Shown: positions 8,559 through 17,597 of the stretch, one piece after another
Position numbering within the stretch: the first letter of the stretch is position 1
How the letters are laid out: each line of letters begins with the position of its first letter
NCBI RefSeq assembly: GCF_018603885.1
Contig: NZ_JAHGAW010000009.1
Span: 171,600 to 235,599 of the forward strand
From: Sphingobium nicotianae
GTDB taxonomy: Bacteria; Pseudomonadota; Alphaproteobacteria; Sphingomonadales; Sphingomonadaceae
Reading direction: 5' to 3'
DNA: 64,000 nucleotides
Made by a program: the position numbers and the translations under genes
Notes under the pieces: generated by a model
The model's input: only the letters and a program-made list of their open reading frames with translations
Database searches by the model: none
What the model was told of the DNA's origin: nothing

Positions 8559-9866
8559 CTAGGCGGAGACCCGCCGCGCGCCCATGAAGATCACTGCCGC
8601 CAACATCGCGGGAATGGCCAGCAGCAGGCAGATGATTGGCTTGTCGAAGCCGGCGGCCAGCAGATAGCCCGCCGTCAGCGGCCCGAAGATCGAGCCGACG
8701 CGGCCGACGGTGGTGCCGATGCCGAGGCCGGTCGCGCGCATCTGAGGCGGGAAGGCATAGGCAATGGTGAGCCAGCAGCCGCAAGCCGACGCGAACAGCA
8801 TCGCGCCGAGCAGCAGCGCATTGGCGACGAGCAGCGGCAGGCTCGCCGGCAGCAGGCCGAAGGTGATGATCATCGCCGCCATGCCGAACAGGGTGAAGAA
8901 GGTCAGCCGCTTGACGCCGATCCGCCCGGCGATCCAGCCGGCGATCAGCCCGCCGAAGATGCCGCCGATCGAGACATAGATGGAATAGCCGATGCCCGCC
9001 GCGGTGGAGAGGCCCATCTCCGTCACCCACTTGGTCGCCCAGTTGATGATGAAATAGAAGGAGAGCATGTTCAGCGCCTGGGCGATCGCGGTGCGCAACA
9101 TCACCCAGCGATGCTCCGGCGCGAAGATCTCGCGCAGCGAGGCGATGCTGTCATTGGCGACCTGCCTCGGCGGCAGCGCGTCCAGCGCGGGGAGGCTGAG
9201 CCGCGCCAGCACCTTGTTGGTCTTGGCCAGCGCATCGGGTGGCTGGCGGCTCAGGAGAAATTCGAGCGATTCGGGTAGCCACAACCAGGAAACCGGCAGC
9301 AGCACCGCCGAGAGCAGGCCGCCGAACCAGAAGATGCCGCGCCAGCCGAACTCGTCCAGCACGGCGATCGCCACGAAGCCGCCCAGGATCGTGCCGAACG
9401 GATAGGCGGCCGCGACGAAGCTCGGCGCGAACTCGCGGCGCTTGTCCGAGGCATATTCCATCGCGATGGCGCCCGCCGTGCTGGTCATGCCGCCGATGCC
9501 GATGCCGGTGACGAGGCGGGCGAACGCCATGCCCCAATAGCCGCCGGACAGCGCGGCCCCGAACATGCCGAGGCTCATGAGGACGAGGCAGAAGAGGATG
9601 GCGGGGCGGCGCCCCTTGGTATCGGCGAAGGGTGAGACGCCGGCAGCGCCAAGGAACATGCCGGCCAGGCTGAAGCTCAGCAGCTCGCCGAGCTGGGCAG
9701 GGCCGAGCCGCCATTCCTTCGTCAGCACCGGCGCGGCCTGGGCAAGGGCGAGCAGGTCATAGCCGTCCACCATGTTGATGGAGACGGGAATGAGGATCAT
9801 CAGCCACTGAACAGGCAGCATCGGCCGCGCGCCGAGCGCCTTGCGCGGATCATAGTGGCTCGCCAT
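8559..9866 (-). CDS. MFS transporter, aromatic acid:H+ symporter type
   Basis: Twelve-helix inner-membrane permease, 435 residues, of the AAHS subfamily (PcaK/BenK relatives). Helix 1 carries NMVDGYDLLALAQAAP, matching the D-G-Y/F-D signature of this subfamily. PFADTKGRRPAILF is the loop 2-3 motif, and a second motif GRIGVKRL follows helix 8. The start at 9866 has AGGGGG 6 bases upstream; the ATG two codons earlier would leave no spacing. It lies 83 bases before the M20-ast genes and may be the first gene of that operon, in which case an amino-acid-derived substrate is as likely as an aromatic acid. Confidence 0.85.
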   Translation of the reverse strand: MASHYDPRKALGARPMLPVQWLMILIPVSINMVDGYDLLALAQAAPVLTKEWRLGPAQLGELLSFSLAGMFLGAAGVSPFADTKGRRPAILFCLVLMSLGMFGAALSGGYWGMAFARLVTGIGIGGMTSTAGAIAMEYASDKRREFAPSFVAAAYPFGTILGGFVAIAVLDEFGWRGIFWFGGLLSAVLLPVSWLWLPESLEFLLSRQPPDALAKTNKVLARLSLPALDALPPRQVANDSIASLREIFAPEHRWVMLRTAIAQALNMLSFYFIINWATKWVTEMGLSTAAGIGYSIYVSIGGIFGGLIAGWIAGRIGVKRLTFFTLFGMAAMIITFGLLPASLPLLVANALLLGAMLFASACGCWLTIAYAFPPQMRATGLGIGTTVGRVGSIFGPLTAGYLLAAGFDKPIICLLLAIPAMLAAVIFMGARRVSA

Positions 9867-9935
9867 CCTCATCCCCCTGAAGCGATTTTTCGCCTGGGAT
9901 CACGCTATGGAGGGGCGAGGGGAAGTCAAACCAAA

Positions 9936-10055
9936 ATCCTCCCCGGAACGGGAGGGGAACCATCCGAAGGATGGTGGAGGGGCCTGCAACGCTGCGCCGG
10001 GGCCCCCTCCACCATTTGCTGCGCAAACGGTCCCCCTCCCCGTACCGGGGAGGAT
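9936..10055. repeat. REP-like composite inverted repeat
   Basis: ATCCTCCCCGG and CCGGGGAGGAT form the outer arms; CCATCCGAAGGATGG is a nested hairpin and GGTGGAGGGG pairs with CCCCTCCACC. The element occupies most of the gap between divergent genes (MFS leftward, CmcJ-like rightward). Confidence 0.6.
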
Positions 10056-10119
10056 CAGGTTCGCCTTGCCTCGATGCGGGCTCTGGCCTTAGACTTGGGG
10101 CGGAGAGGATATCGCGACA

Positions 10120-10914
10120 ATGAACCCCGTCATGGCCAAGCTCAACTATGTCGTCCGGGGCGAGAGCGCGGTGTTCAATGCCGCGAACCGCGCCGAGAGC
10201 TACTGGCCGATCGAGGAGCATGTCGTCCCGATCCACGATCTGCGCGCGGTGCCGGGAGACCTCAGCTTCGATCGCAACGGCTTCGTGCTGTGGAAGGGCG
10301 AGTCCGCCGTTCCGGGTGCGGCGAGCGAGGTGGAGATGAAGCGCCTCCATGCCGAGGAATCCGAGGCGCTGGTCAAGCGGCTCACCGGCGCGGACAAGGT
10401 GATCAGCTTCGGCACGATGCTGCGCACCGACAAGCCGGGCGCGGGCGACGGCAACCTCCCGGCCTTCGGCGCGCATGTTGATTATGGCGCGCGCACGGTA
10501 CGCGATTTCACGCTCGACCAGATGCCGGAAGAGGAGGCCGAACGGCGGCTGGCGGGACGGCACATGCTGATCAACATCTGGCGGCCGCTCAAGACCGTCG
10601 AGCGCACGCCGCTGGCGCTTTGCGACGCGAGCACGGTGCTGCGCGAGGACCTCTTCCAGAGCGAAGTGCGCGGCGGCCTCGGCGATGCCCGGCGGCGCTC
10701 GCTCTGGGGCTTCAACCTCGCTTATAATCCCGATCATCGCTGGTATTATGCGCCGCATATGCAGCCGGACGAGGCTTATGTCTTCCGCCTGTTCGACAGC
10801 GATCCGGACGCAGTGCAGTTCACCGGGCACAGCGCGTTCGAGGATCCGACCTCAGCGCCGGGCGCGCCGCCGCGCGAGAGCATCGAGATCCGCACGATCG
10901 CTTATCTGAGCTGA
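10120..10914 (+). CDS. CmcJ/NvfI family oxygenase
   Basis: A 264-residue member of the CmcJ/NvfI/AsaB family, related to non-haem Fe(II)/2-oxoglutarate-type enzymes. AHVDYGARTV holds the H-x-D pair, and the distal ligand and 2-oxoglutarate-binding Arg are probably in FTGHSAFEDPTS followed by PPRESIEIRTIAYL. LINIWRPLKTVERTPLALCDA and YNPDHRWYYAPHMQPDEAYVFR are the other family hallmarks. Members hydroxylate or desaturate small molecules in fungi and bacteria; the substrate here is unknown. The ATG is 11 bases after GGAGAGG; a second ATG lies 4 codons later. Confidence 0.82.
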   Translation: MNPVMAKLNYVVRGESAVFNAANRAESYWPIEEHVVPIHDLRAVPGDLSFDRNGFVLWKGESAVPGAASEVEMKRLHAEESEALVKRLTGADKVISFGTMLRTDKPGAGDGNLPAFGAHVDYGARTVRDFTLDQMPEEEAERRLAGRHMLINIWRPLKTVERTPLALCDASTVLREDLFQSEVRGGLGDARRRSLWGFNLAYNPDHRWYYAPHMQPDEAYVFRLFDSDPDAVQFTGHSAFEDPTSAPGAPPRESIEIRTIAYLS

Positions 10915-10959
10915 GGGCAGTGTCATTTGCGATGATCCAGCGATGAGAAGGAGAGCCGC

Positions 10960-11415
10960 TTGGACCACTCACCTCAGGTCGGAGATCGCCTCACCGATAA
11001 ATCGGCGCCGCCGGATGACGCAATGATCCGCGACTGGCTCGGTCCCGCGGCGTTCGAGCATTGGGCCGCACTGCGGGACTGGATCGACGCGTCATACCCC
11101 GGCGTCTTCGCTGCAGACTGGATTTACGGCGGCAAGAAGCATGGCTGGTCGCTGCGCTACAAGAAATCCAGGGCTTTCTGCACGTTTCTGCCTGAATACC
11201 GGGCCTTCTCCGCCGTGGTGGTGTTAGGAGCTGCAGAAAGGGAAAAGGTCGAGGCGCGGCGCGACGAGCTGAGTTCCCGTCTCATGGCGCTCTATGACCA
11301 GACCGAAACATATCATGATGGCAAATGGCTCAAGATGAGGATTTCCTCCGCCGAGGAACGCCGGGACGTGACAGAGCTGCTGGCGCTCAAGCGCCCGCGA
11401 CGCGCAATCGCCTGA
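10960..11415 (+). CDS. DUF3788 family protein
   Basis: A 151-residue protein with the DUF3788 core WIYGGKKHGWSLRYKKSRAFCTFLPEYRAFSAVVVLG; function unknown. The family is small, cytosolic and resembles YdhG/DUF1801-type domains in using a Lys/Arg-rich beta-sheet face. The start is a TTG with GAAGGAGAG 5 bases upstream; no ATG near the N-terminus has a comparable site. It follows the CmcJ-like gene by 45 bases on the same strand and converges with the MFS gene to its right. Confidence 0.75.
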   Translation: MDHSPQVGDRLTDKSAPPDDAMIRDWLGPAAFEHWAALRDWIDASYPGVFAADWIYGGKKHGWSLRYKKSRAFCTFLPEYRAFSAVVVLGAAEREKVEARRDELSSRLMALYDQTETYHDGKWLKMRISSAEERRDVTELLALKRPRRAIA

Positions 11416-11462
11416 GGTCTAATGGCGGTTTGTCCGCCTGTAGTCGGTCGTGTTCGTCGCGA

Positions 11463-12776
11463 TCAGACCGCGCGCTCACTCTCGTTCTGCGCCAGCCTGC
11501 CGGCCCACAGGAAGCACAGGCCACCCAGCGCAGAGCAGACCGCGACCGCGAGCATCGAGTAGCGGATCGCGTGCTCGCCATAGGTGGGCGCCAGATAGTC
11601 GTTGAGCGCGCCGACGATCAACGGGCCGAGCACCTGCCCGACCAGACCGGTGAAGAAGATGTTGATCGCCACCGCGACCGTTTTCATCCGGTCGGGCGCG
11701 AGCGCCATGGTGGCAGCGAAGATCGGTCCTTGAAAGGAGGCGTAGAAGGCTGCGGTGATGCCAAGGCCGGCGATCCATATGGCCGGCGTGTCGCTGAGCA
11801 GCATCATGACATAGGCGGGGGCAAGGATGATCGAGGCGATCGCCGGCACGCGGAAGCGCCAGCGCGGATCGCGGCGACCGAGCCGATCGGTCAGCCAACC
11901 GGTGGCCATGATGCCGACGATGCCGATGACCCCGCGCAGGGGCGTGACGATGACGCCGATCTCGGTGATGCTCAGGCCGTGGACTCGAGTCAGCAGGGCG
12001 GTCGTCCAGGTACCCGTTGCATAGAGCGCGCCGCCCATGAAGGAGACGCCGATCATGATCACCCGAAATGCGGGCGAGCGCCACAGGACGATGATCGCCT
12101 CGCCGAGCGGCACCTTGTTGGCGGCGGTCACTGGCCCGGAGACGCGATCCGGTTCGCGCACGGTGAAGTAGAACAGGATCGCAAGGAGGAAGCCGCCAAG
12201 CCCGGCGACCTCGAAGGCCACGCGCCAGCCGTACAGATCCGCCGCCCAGGCCGCGAGCGGCAGGAAGATGAGCGCGTCGATGGCACTCGCCGTCGTCAGG
12301 ATCGCCAGCGCCAGCGGCCGGCGCGCGCGCGAGAAGCTGTCGGCGATCATCGACTGCGAGGGCGCCAAGCCGGCCGCTTCGCCCGCACCCATCAGGAAGC
12401 GGCAGAAGGCCATCTGGATGCCGCTGCTCACATAGGCGGTGAGCGCCGTCATCAGGCTCCAGAAGCCGAAGCCGATCGCGATGATGTTGCGCCGGCTGTA
12501 GCGGTCGGCAAGGCCCGCGATCGGGATGCCGAGCGTCGAATAGAAGATTGCGAAGGCGAGGCCGGAGATGAGCCCCAGCGCCGTGTCGCTCAGGTGCAGG
12601 TCGGCCTTGATGAGCGGCAGCAGCAGCCCCAGCAGCGAGCGGTCCAGATAGTTGAATGTCGAGATGACTGTCAGGAAGCCGATCATCCAGCCGAGCCGCG
12701 GGGTCCAGCGGTCGCCCTGTTCGGCTGTCGGTTCGGCGGGAAGGGGGGACTGGTCCGTCGGAGCGGCTTGGGCCAA
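11463..12776 (-). CDS. MFS transporter, Spinster-like
   Basis: A 437-residue inner-membrane permease. Helix 1 reads FLTVISTFNYLDRSLLGLLLP, the N-Y-x-D-R pattern seen in Spinster and hexuronate-type MFS proteins; GLADRYSRRNIIAI is the loop 2-3 motif and WLTDRLGRRDPRWRF its repeat in the second half. It starts with TTG preceded by GAGAGG about 8 bases upstream. The paralog at 58562 has the same helix 1 pattern. Substrate unknown. Confidence 0.82.
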   Translation of the reverse strand: MAQAAPTDQSPLPAEPTAEQGDRWTPRLGWMIGFLTVISTFNYLDRSLLGLLLPLIKADLHLSDTALGLISGLAFAIFYSTLGIPIAGLADRYSRRNIIAIGFGFWSLMTALTAYVSSGIQMAFCRFLMGAGEAAGLAPSQSMIADSFSRARRPLALAILTTASAIDALIFLPLAAWAADLYGWRVAFEVAGLGGFLLAILFYFTVREPDRVSGPVTAANKVPLGEAIIVLWRSPAFRVIMIGVSFMGGALYATGTWTTALLTRVHGLSITEIGVIVTPLRGVIGIVGIMATGWLTDRLGRRDPRWRFRVPAIASIILAPAYVMMLLSDTPAIWIAGLGITAAFYASFQGPIFAATMALAPDRMKTVAVAINIFFTGLVGQVLGPLIVGALNDYLAPTYGEHAIRYSMLAVAVCSALGGLCFLWAGRLAQNESERAV

Positions 12777-12993
12777 GGAGCAACCTCTCGATATGCGGGC
12801 GCCGACGATCCATGGCGTCAGCCTGCCAGCCTCATATCAGGATGATCGCGCGGGTCCATGGACGAGTTCAACATATGGCCGCGAAGAAATCCGGCCATCG
12901 ACCCTCAAGCGGAGGGGCTCGCGATGGACGCACGCCGGCAACCTAATGACTCGCTCCGTGTTCACCCCTCGTCGCAATTTGAGGAACCAGCTC

Positions 12994-13404
12994 ATGGACC
13001 GAATTTTCACGAACATCGCCACAAAATGCGCCCAGCTGATGGGCCAGCCCCTCGCCTTCATCATCTCAACATTGCTCATTGGGATCTGGGCGCTGAGCGG
13101 GCCGCCATTGCACTATTCAGATACGTGGCAGTTGATCGTGAACACCGCGACGACGGTCCTGACCTTCCTGGCCGTATTTCTGATTCAGAACAGCCAGAAT
13201 CGCGACGGGGCGGCGATGCAGGCGAAGCTGGACGAGATCCTGCGCGCGCTGGACAAGGCGCGGGTGGAGTTCGTCGGCATCGAGCATCTGACGGACGCGC
13301 AGATCAGCGAGATACGCAAAGCCCTTGAGGCGGACATCAAAGGAGAGGACGGCAAGCAGAAGACCGCCGCTCCCACCGTGGAACGTCTGCTTGCCAGATA
13401 TTGA
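12994..13404 (+). CDS. Low affinity iron permease family protein
   Basis: A 136-residue membrane protein with two hydrophobic segments, FIISTLLIGIWALSG and ATTVLTFLAVFLIQNSQNRD; the second one is the conserved core of the PF04120 low-affinity iron permease-like family. The soluble tail KLDEILRALDKARVEFVGIEHLTDAQISEIR is also typical. The start at 12994 has GAGGA 8 bases upstream; the reading frame stays open far upstream but without matching homology. Despite the family name, iron transport by bacterial members is not established to my knowledge. Confidence 0.8.
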   Translation: MDRIFTNIATKCAQLMGQPLAFIISTLLIGIWALSGPPLHYSDTWQLIVNTATTVLTFLAVFLIQNSQNRDGAAMQAKLDEILRALDKARVEFVGIEHLTDAQISEIRKALEADIKGEDGKQKTAAPTVERLLARY

Positions 13405-13441
13405 GCTTGTTCATCGGCGGAGCCTTGTCGGCTTCCGACCT

Positions 13442-13564
13442 TCAGAGCACCTCGCCGAACATCAGCCCGAGCATGATGAACCAGGCGAACAGGCCGGCGA
13501 TGCCGATGATCAAACTCATCCGGCGGTGCAGCCAGGCCGGCACCTTATCCTCTCCGTCGCTCAT
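13442..13564 (-). CDS. Small hydrophobic protein, 40 residues
   Basis: A 40-residue open frame directly downstream of the SDR gene, starting 13 bases after its stop. It begins MSDGEDKVPAWLHRRMSLII and continues with one clear membrane helix (IIGIAGLFAWFIMLGLMFG). A charged head, a positive W-L-H-R-R patch at the membrane border and a single helix make it look like a genuine single-pass peptide. No Shine-Dalgarno is obvious, so translation may be coupled to the SDR. Function unknown. Confidence 0.5.
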   Translation of the reverse strand: MSDGEDKVPAWLHRRMSLIIGIAGLFAWFIMLGLMFGEVL

Positions 13565-13577
13565 CGCGCCGCGCGCC

Positions 13578-14354
13578 TCAGAGCGCGGCGATATAGCCAC
13601 CGTCGAGCGGGATCACATGGCCGTTCACATAAGCGCCAGCGCGAGAGCAGAGGAACAGCACCGCGCCCTGCGCATCCTCGGCGGTACCGGCGCGCTTGAG
13701 CGGGATATAGGTGTCGATGCTGCGCTGTGTGGCCTCGGAGTCGGTGTCGTGCATGGCCGAGGGAAAGGGGCCGGGGGCGATCGCGTTGGCGGTGATGTGA
13801 TCCTTGCCCAGCGCCTTGGCGAACGAGCGGGTCATGTGGTGGATCGCGGCCTTGGAGGCCCCATAGCTGTGCGCCTCCCAGTTGGGCACGTGCAGCCCGC
13901 CGATCGAGCCGGTATTGATGATCCGCGCCGGGTCAGCCGGGGTGGCCGCCGCGCGCAGAAGGGGGAGCAGTTCGCGGGTCAGAAAGAAGACCGAGCGGAC
14001 GTTGACGTCCATCACGGCATCCCAATCGTCGAGCGTCGCGCTGGCGAGCGCGCCGTTGCGCAGGGCGCCGGCATTGTTGACCAGAATGTGAAGCGTCGAC
14101 TCGCGCTCGGCCAGGCCGGCGGCGAGAGCCGCCGGCGCCGCGGGATCGGCGAAGTCGGCGGCGAGGCCGATGCAGGTGCCGCCCTGCGCGGCGAGCTGTG
14201 CGGCGGCAGCTTCCGTACGCGCCTGATCGCGGCCGGTGATGTAGGTCTTGACGCCGCGCGCGAGGAAGCCGCTGGCGATCATCGCGCCGATGCCGCTGGT
14301 TCCGCCCGTTACCAGCGCGGTCTTGCCTGAAATATCGAACAACGGATCCGCCAT
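13578..14354 (-). CDS. SDR family oxidoreductase
   Basis: A 258-residue classical short-chain dehydrogenase/reductase. TGGTSGIG (cofactor glycine motif), NNAG, NTGSIGG (catalytic Ser) and YGASK (Tyr/Lys) are all intact. TGRD after the second beta strand suggests NADP preference. LDGGYIAAL closes the fold. The start at 14354 has GGAG with 8 bases spacing, while the ATG two codons earlier would have only 2. It is read leftward, divergent from the AraC gene at 14638, and could serve the catabolic region to its right. Confidence 0.88.
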   Translation of the reverse strand: MADPLFDISGKTALVTGGTSGIGAMIASGFLARGVKTYITGRDQARTEAAAAQLAAQGGTCIGLAADFADPAAPAALAAGLAERESTLHILVNNAGALRNGALASATLDDWDAVMDVNVRSVFFLTRELLPLLRAAATPADPARIINTGSIGGLHVPNWEAHSYGASKAAIHHMTRSFAKALGKDHITANAIAPGPFPSAMHDTDSEATQRSIDTYIPLKRAGTAEDAQGAVLFLCSRAGAYVNGHVIPLDGGYIAAL

Positions 14355-14525
14355 GGTCATGTCTCCAGCCTGGTCCAGCAAAGCCCTGAAGGGCGTCTAA
14401 CGGCGGAAATCCGCGCTTTGCAAGTAGCTTGCGACCGGGGCGCAAATATAGCGCTTCGTGCAATTCGCGATGCCGGTTTGATCAAGCATGGCTACGGCGA
14501 AAATCGCATTCTACTTCCGACAGAG

Positions 14526-14553
14526 TTGTCACTTGGGGCATGAGTGATAACGT
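14526..14553 (+). promoter_or_regulatory. Candidate promoter of first AraC gene
   Basis: TTGTCA and TAACGT are separated by 16 bases, and TCACT...AGTGA forms a small dyad inside the spacer. TTCCGACA lies just upstream of the -35, a weak version of the TCCGG boxes in front of the other two AraC genes. Confidence 0.3.
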
Positions 14554-14637
14554 CAGGGCTTCGCAGCCGCCGACAGAGCGCGCGGCATTGAGGTCACCGG
14601 CGCGCAGAAGCCGGGGTCGAACAGGGAGGAACACCGG

Positions 14638-15582
14638 ATGGAAACCTATAGCACCGCGGGGCTGCCGACGATGGGACGCGCGGCCGCCTGGAGCGCTCTT
14701 TACGCCACCAAGATGAGCCGCGGCGGCTTCACGCCGGGCGATCAGCAGGAGCCGTTCGACGCCGAACTGCGCATCGGCAATCTGGGGCCGGTGAAGCTGG
14801 CCCGGCTGCAGGTGGACGGGTGCAGCTTCGAGCGCTCGCAGAGCGACATCATGCGCTCCTCGCCGCGCATGTATAATTTCCTGCTGCAGGCGAGGGGCAA
14901 CTCGACTTTCTATCATTGCGGTCACGAGTCGCAGCTGCAGGAAGGCGACTTCGTGCTCTGTGATACGGGCATGCCGCATTACTGGCTGACCAAGGACGCC
15001 TCGACGACGATCATGGTGCGGGTCGAGCCGGACGTGCTGCGCGAATATCTGCCGACGCCCGAGCAGTTCTGCGGCCTGCAGCTTGGCCGCGCCGTCGGCC
15101 TCACCGACACGGTCGGCGCGATGGTCCAGTCGCTGACCGACCAGGTCGAGACCGGCAATTGCGCGGGCCATGAGGGCCGCATCGCGCGCTATCTGCTCGA
15201 GATGATCTCGATGTCCTATACGATGGGCTTCGAGCAGACGACCAAGGGGTCGGCCGTGCTCTGGCAGCGCCGCAACGACATCATCCGTTATATCGAGGAT
15301 CATCTGCGCGATCCGGAGCTGTCGCCGGCGTCGATCGCCGCGGGCCTGCGCGTCTCGCCGCGCTATCTGCGCACGATCTTCTCGATTTCGGGCGAGCGCG
15401 TCTCGGCCTATATCCTGCGCCGCCGGCTGGAGGAATGCGCCCGCCAGATGCGCAATCCGGCCTGGAACGGCCACACGCTGACCGAGATCGCCTTTTCCTG
15501 GGGTTTCAATTCGGCGGCGCACTTCACGCGCTCGTTCCACGAGCAATATGGCGCGGCGCCGAGGGAATATCGGCGGCAGTAG
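14638..15582 (+). CDS. AraC family transcriptional regulator (paralog 1)
   Basis: A 314-residue regulator: an AraC-binding-like N-terminal domain (about 1-190) with ARGNSTFYHCGHESQLQEGDFVLCDT, then two helix-turn-helix motifs (about 215-314). The second shows the family signature LTEIAFSWGFNSAAHFTRSFHEQYGAAPREYRRQ. GGGAGGAAC lies ahead of the ATG. It is about 50 percent like the genes at 32413 and 53024 in its C-terminal half, and all three share the block LRRRLEECA followed by R and DP or NP. It probably activates the NTF2/Asp-box genes that follow on the same strand. Confidence 0.9.
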   Translation: METYSTAGLPTMGRAAAWSALYATKMSRGGFTPGDQQEPFDAELRIGNLGPVKLARLQVDGCSFERSQSDIMRSSPRMYNFLLQARGNSTFYHCGHESQLQEGDFVLCDTGMPHYWLTKDASTTIMVRVEPDVLREYLPTPEQFCGLQLGRAVGLTDTVGAMVQSLTDQVETGNCAGHEGRIARYLLEMISMSYTMGFEQTTKGSAVLWQRRNDIIRYIEDHLRDPELSPASIAAGLRVSPRYLRTIFSISGERVSAYILRRRLEECARQMRNPAWNGHTLTEIAFSWGFNSAAHFTRSFHEQYGAAPREYRRQ

Positions 15583-15686
15583 GGGCATCGGCAGGGCGTC
15601 CGGCGCAACTTCCGATTCCGCTCGGGACAAGATCGCCCTTCCTGCGCGTGGCACCGCATGCCGACTGGCCATAGCGGAGATTTCTC

Positions 15687-16145
15687 GTGACTCATGACGA
15701 CGTGCTGAAACTGAATGCGGAGCTGTCGCTCCAGCTCGCCAATTACTGGCACGAGATCGACACCAATGGCGGCAGGCAAGCTTCGTCCTATTACACCGAG
15801 GATGCCGTCTTCCACGGCCAGTTCGCCTCTTATGAAGGCGTCGCGAAGATCCAGCAATTCTATGACTGGCGCGTGGCGCAGGGGCCGCGCCTCGCCGTCC
15901 ACGGCTTCTCCAATTTCCGTGCCTGGTTCACCGGCGACGACACCGCCGAGGCGACCAACTATCTCTACCTCTACGCGGCCAACGGCGTGAAGCCGCTGCC
16001 GACCCACGCACCGATCACCGTCAGCCTCGCGACCGACAAATATCGCAGAGTCGGCGACCGATGGCTGTGCACCTACCGCCGCTTCGAGCATCTGTTCGAG
16101 GGTGACACGCCGATCACCAATCCCAAGCTCGACGACGACAAATGA
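15687..16145 (+). CDS. Nuclear transport factor 2 (SnoaL-like) family protein
   Basis: A 152-residue cone-fold protein: LANYWHEIDTNGGRQASSYYTEDAVFHGQFASYEGVAKIQQFYDWR is the classic helix plus first strands, and GDRWLCTYRRFEHLFEGDTP the last strands. Such domains act as small hydrolases, isomerases, dehydratases or accessory subunits. Start GTG with CGGAGA 6 bases upstream. A Trp and Tyr/His-rich pocket (WHEID, YYTED) suits an aromatic ligand but no catalytic pair can be named. Confidence 0.8.
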   Translation: MTHDDVLKLNAELSLQLANYWHEIDTNGGRQASSYYTEDAVFHGQFASYEGVAKIQQFYDWRVAQGPRLAVHGFSNFRAWFTGDDTAEATNYLYLYAANGVKPLPTHAPITVSLATDKYRRVGDRWLCTYRRFEHLFEGDTPITNPKLDDDK

Positions 16146-16296
16146 GCGCGTTGCCTTTCCCCGGCGGAGTGCAGGGAAGGGCAGTGGCTTTCGTCAACCA
16201 CGGCAGGTTTTCCCTCCCCTTCGGACAAGCGGTCGATCCGGCCCGCCCCTAGCAGGATAGCAGCGGAGCCACACGCGCCTCGAAGGGAGAGATGGA

Positions 16297-17568
16297 ATGG
16301 TCGACGAAACCAGGCGTGCTGGGATCGACACGACGCTCAGCAGGCGCGGCGCGCTCGTCGGCGGCTCTGCGGCCGGCGGGCTGCTTCTCGCCACGGCCGC
16401 GAGCGCGCAGCGCAGCGCGGCGATCATCCGGCGCTATGCCGCGCCCCGGCAGGTCAAGGCCGATCACGCCGTGGTCTATCGCCGCGAGAACGAGTTCGCC
16501 GGCTGGCCGCATACCATGGGCTTCTGGAACCTGGGCGACGGCGAGATCGTGCAATATGTGACCTCGCTCAACACCAGCTATGGCAGCGCGGACGCGATCA
16601 GCCACGACAATATCGGGCGCGACGGCGGCAAGCAGGTGGGCCTGCGCTCCAAGGACTGGGGCCGCACATGGGACGGCGCCATTCCGGTGATCAACCCGCA
16701 GCAGACCATCGCCAGGGACATGGCCAATGCGAAGACGATGGGCGATCTCCAGCCGATCGACTTCCTCGACAGGAACATCCTGATCTCCAACAGCGGCGCC
16801 GGCTTCGGAACGCCGGAGGGCAGGACGGACGTGCGCGTCTCGAAGGATCGCGGCCATAGCTGGAGCCCGCCGATCCCGGTCCCGACCGACGGGCTGCATT
16901 CCATTTCGGGCATGAACTCTGTGCTGATCCGGCCGGACGGCACGGCGATGATCTGGCTGATGGAAGTCGACAAGGATGGGTGGAACCGCCATCCCTGCGT
17001 CTTCGCGCTGCCGCCGCGCGGGCGGGACTTCCACTTCCTGTCCTTCATCACCCAGAAGCGCGACCCCAAGGGCGAGGCCGACGGCGACTGGCAGAGCACG
17101 TTCCGCTTCGGCGGGCATCGCTGGTTTTACCCGCGCGGTTACATGCTGCCGAGCGGGCGCATGCTCTGCGTGATGCGCTGCCAGCGCGACCCGCGCGGCA
17201 TCATGTGGACCGAGGTCCATGCCAGCGACGATGGCGGGCGGACCTGGGGCTTCCTCTCGCGCGTCAATGACTTCGGCTCGCCGGGCAGCCTGGTGCGGCT
17301 GGACGACGGGCGGCTGGTCATCGTCTATGGCAACCGCCTGATGCCGTCCGGCATCCGCGCGACGGTCAGCACTGACGAGGGCGCGACCTGGGGCCCCGAG
17401 CTCATCGTCCGCGACGATGGCGGAAGCTGGGACCTGGGCTATCCCAACGCCTGGGTGACGGACGACGGCAAGGTCGGCGTCATCTATTATTTCAACGGCA
17501 AGGATGACCCGAAGCAGGTGAATGGCGGGGTGCGCCATATCTGCCGGAGCATCTTCTCGGTCGACTGA
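16297..17568 (+). CDS. Secreted Asp-box (sialidase-fold) beta-propeller protein 1
   Basis: A 423-residue protein with a twin-arginine export signal (SRRGALVGGSAAGGLLLATA, Arg 16-17) followed by a six-bladed sialidase-like propeller. Asp boxes S-x-D-x-G-x-T-W are seen as SKDWGRTWDG, SKDRGHSWSP, SDDGGRTWGF and STDEGATWGP. Strongly shared with the two paralogs are HAVVYRRENEFAGWP near the start and NGGVRHICRSIF at the end. The sialidase arginine triad is not evident, so sialidase activity should not be assumed. It is 29 bases from the second paralog and transcribed with it. Confidence 0.8.
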   Translation: MVDETRRAGIDTTLSRRGALVGGSAAGGLLLATAASAQRSAAIIRRYAAPRQVKADHAVVYRRENEFAGWPHTMGFWNLGDGEIVQYVTSLNTSYGSADAISHDNIGRDGGKQVGLRSKDWGRTWDGAIPVINPQQTIARDMANAKTMGDLQPIDFLDRNILISNSGAGFGTPEGRTDVRVSKDRGHSWSPPIPVPTDGLHSISGMNSVLIRPDGTAMIWLMEVDKDGWNRHPCVFALPPRGRDFHFLSFITQKRDPKGEADGDWQSTFRFGGHRWFYPRGYMLPSGRMLCVMRCQRDPRGIMWTEVHASDDGGRTWGFLSRVNDFGSPGSLVRLDDGRLVIVYGNRLMPSGIRATVSTDEGATWGPELIVRDDGGSWDLGYPNAWVTDDGKVGVIYYFNGKDDPKQVNGGVRHICRSIFSVD

Positions 17569-17597
17569 TCCAGACGGCCGGAGAGGGGAGGCGCAGC

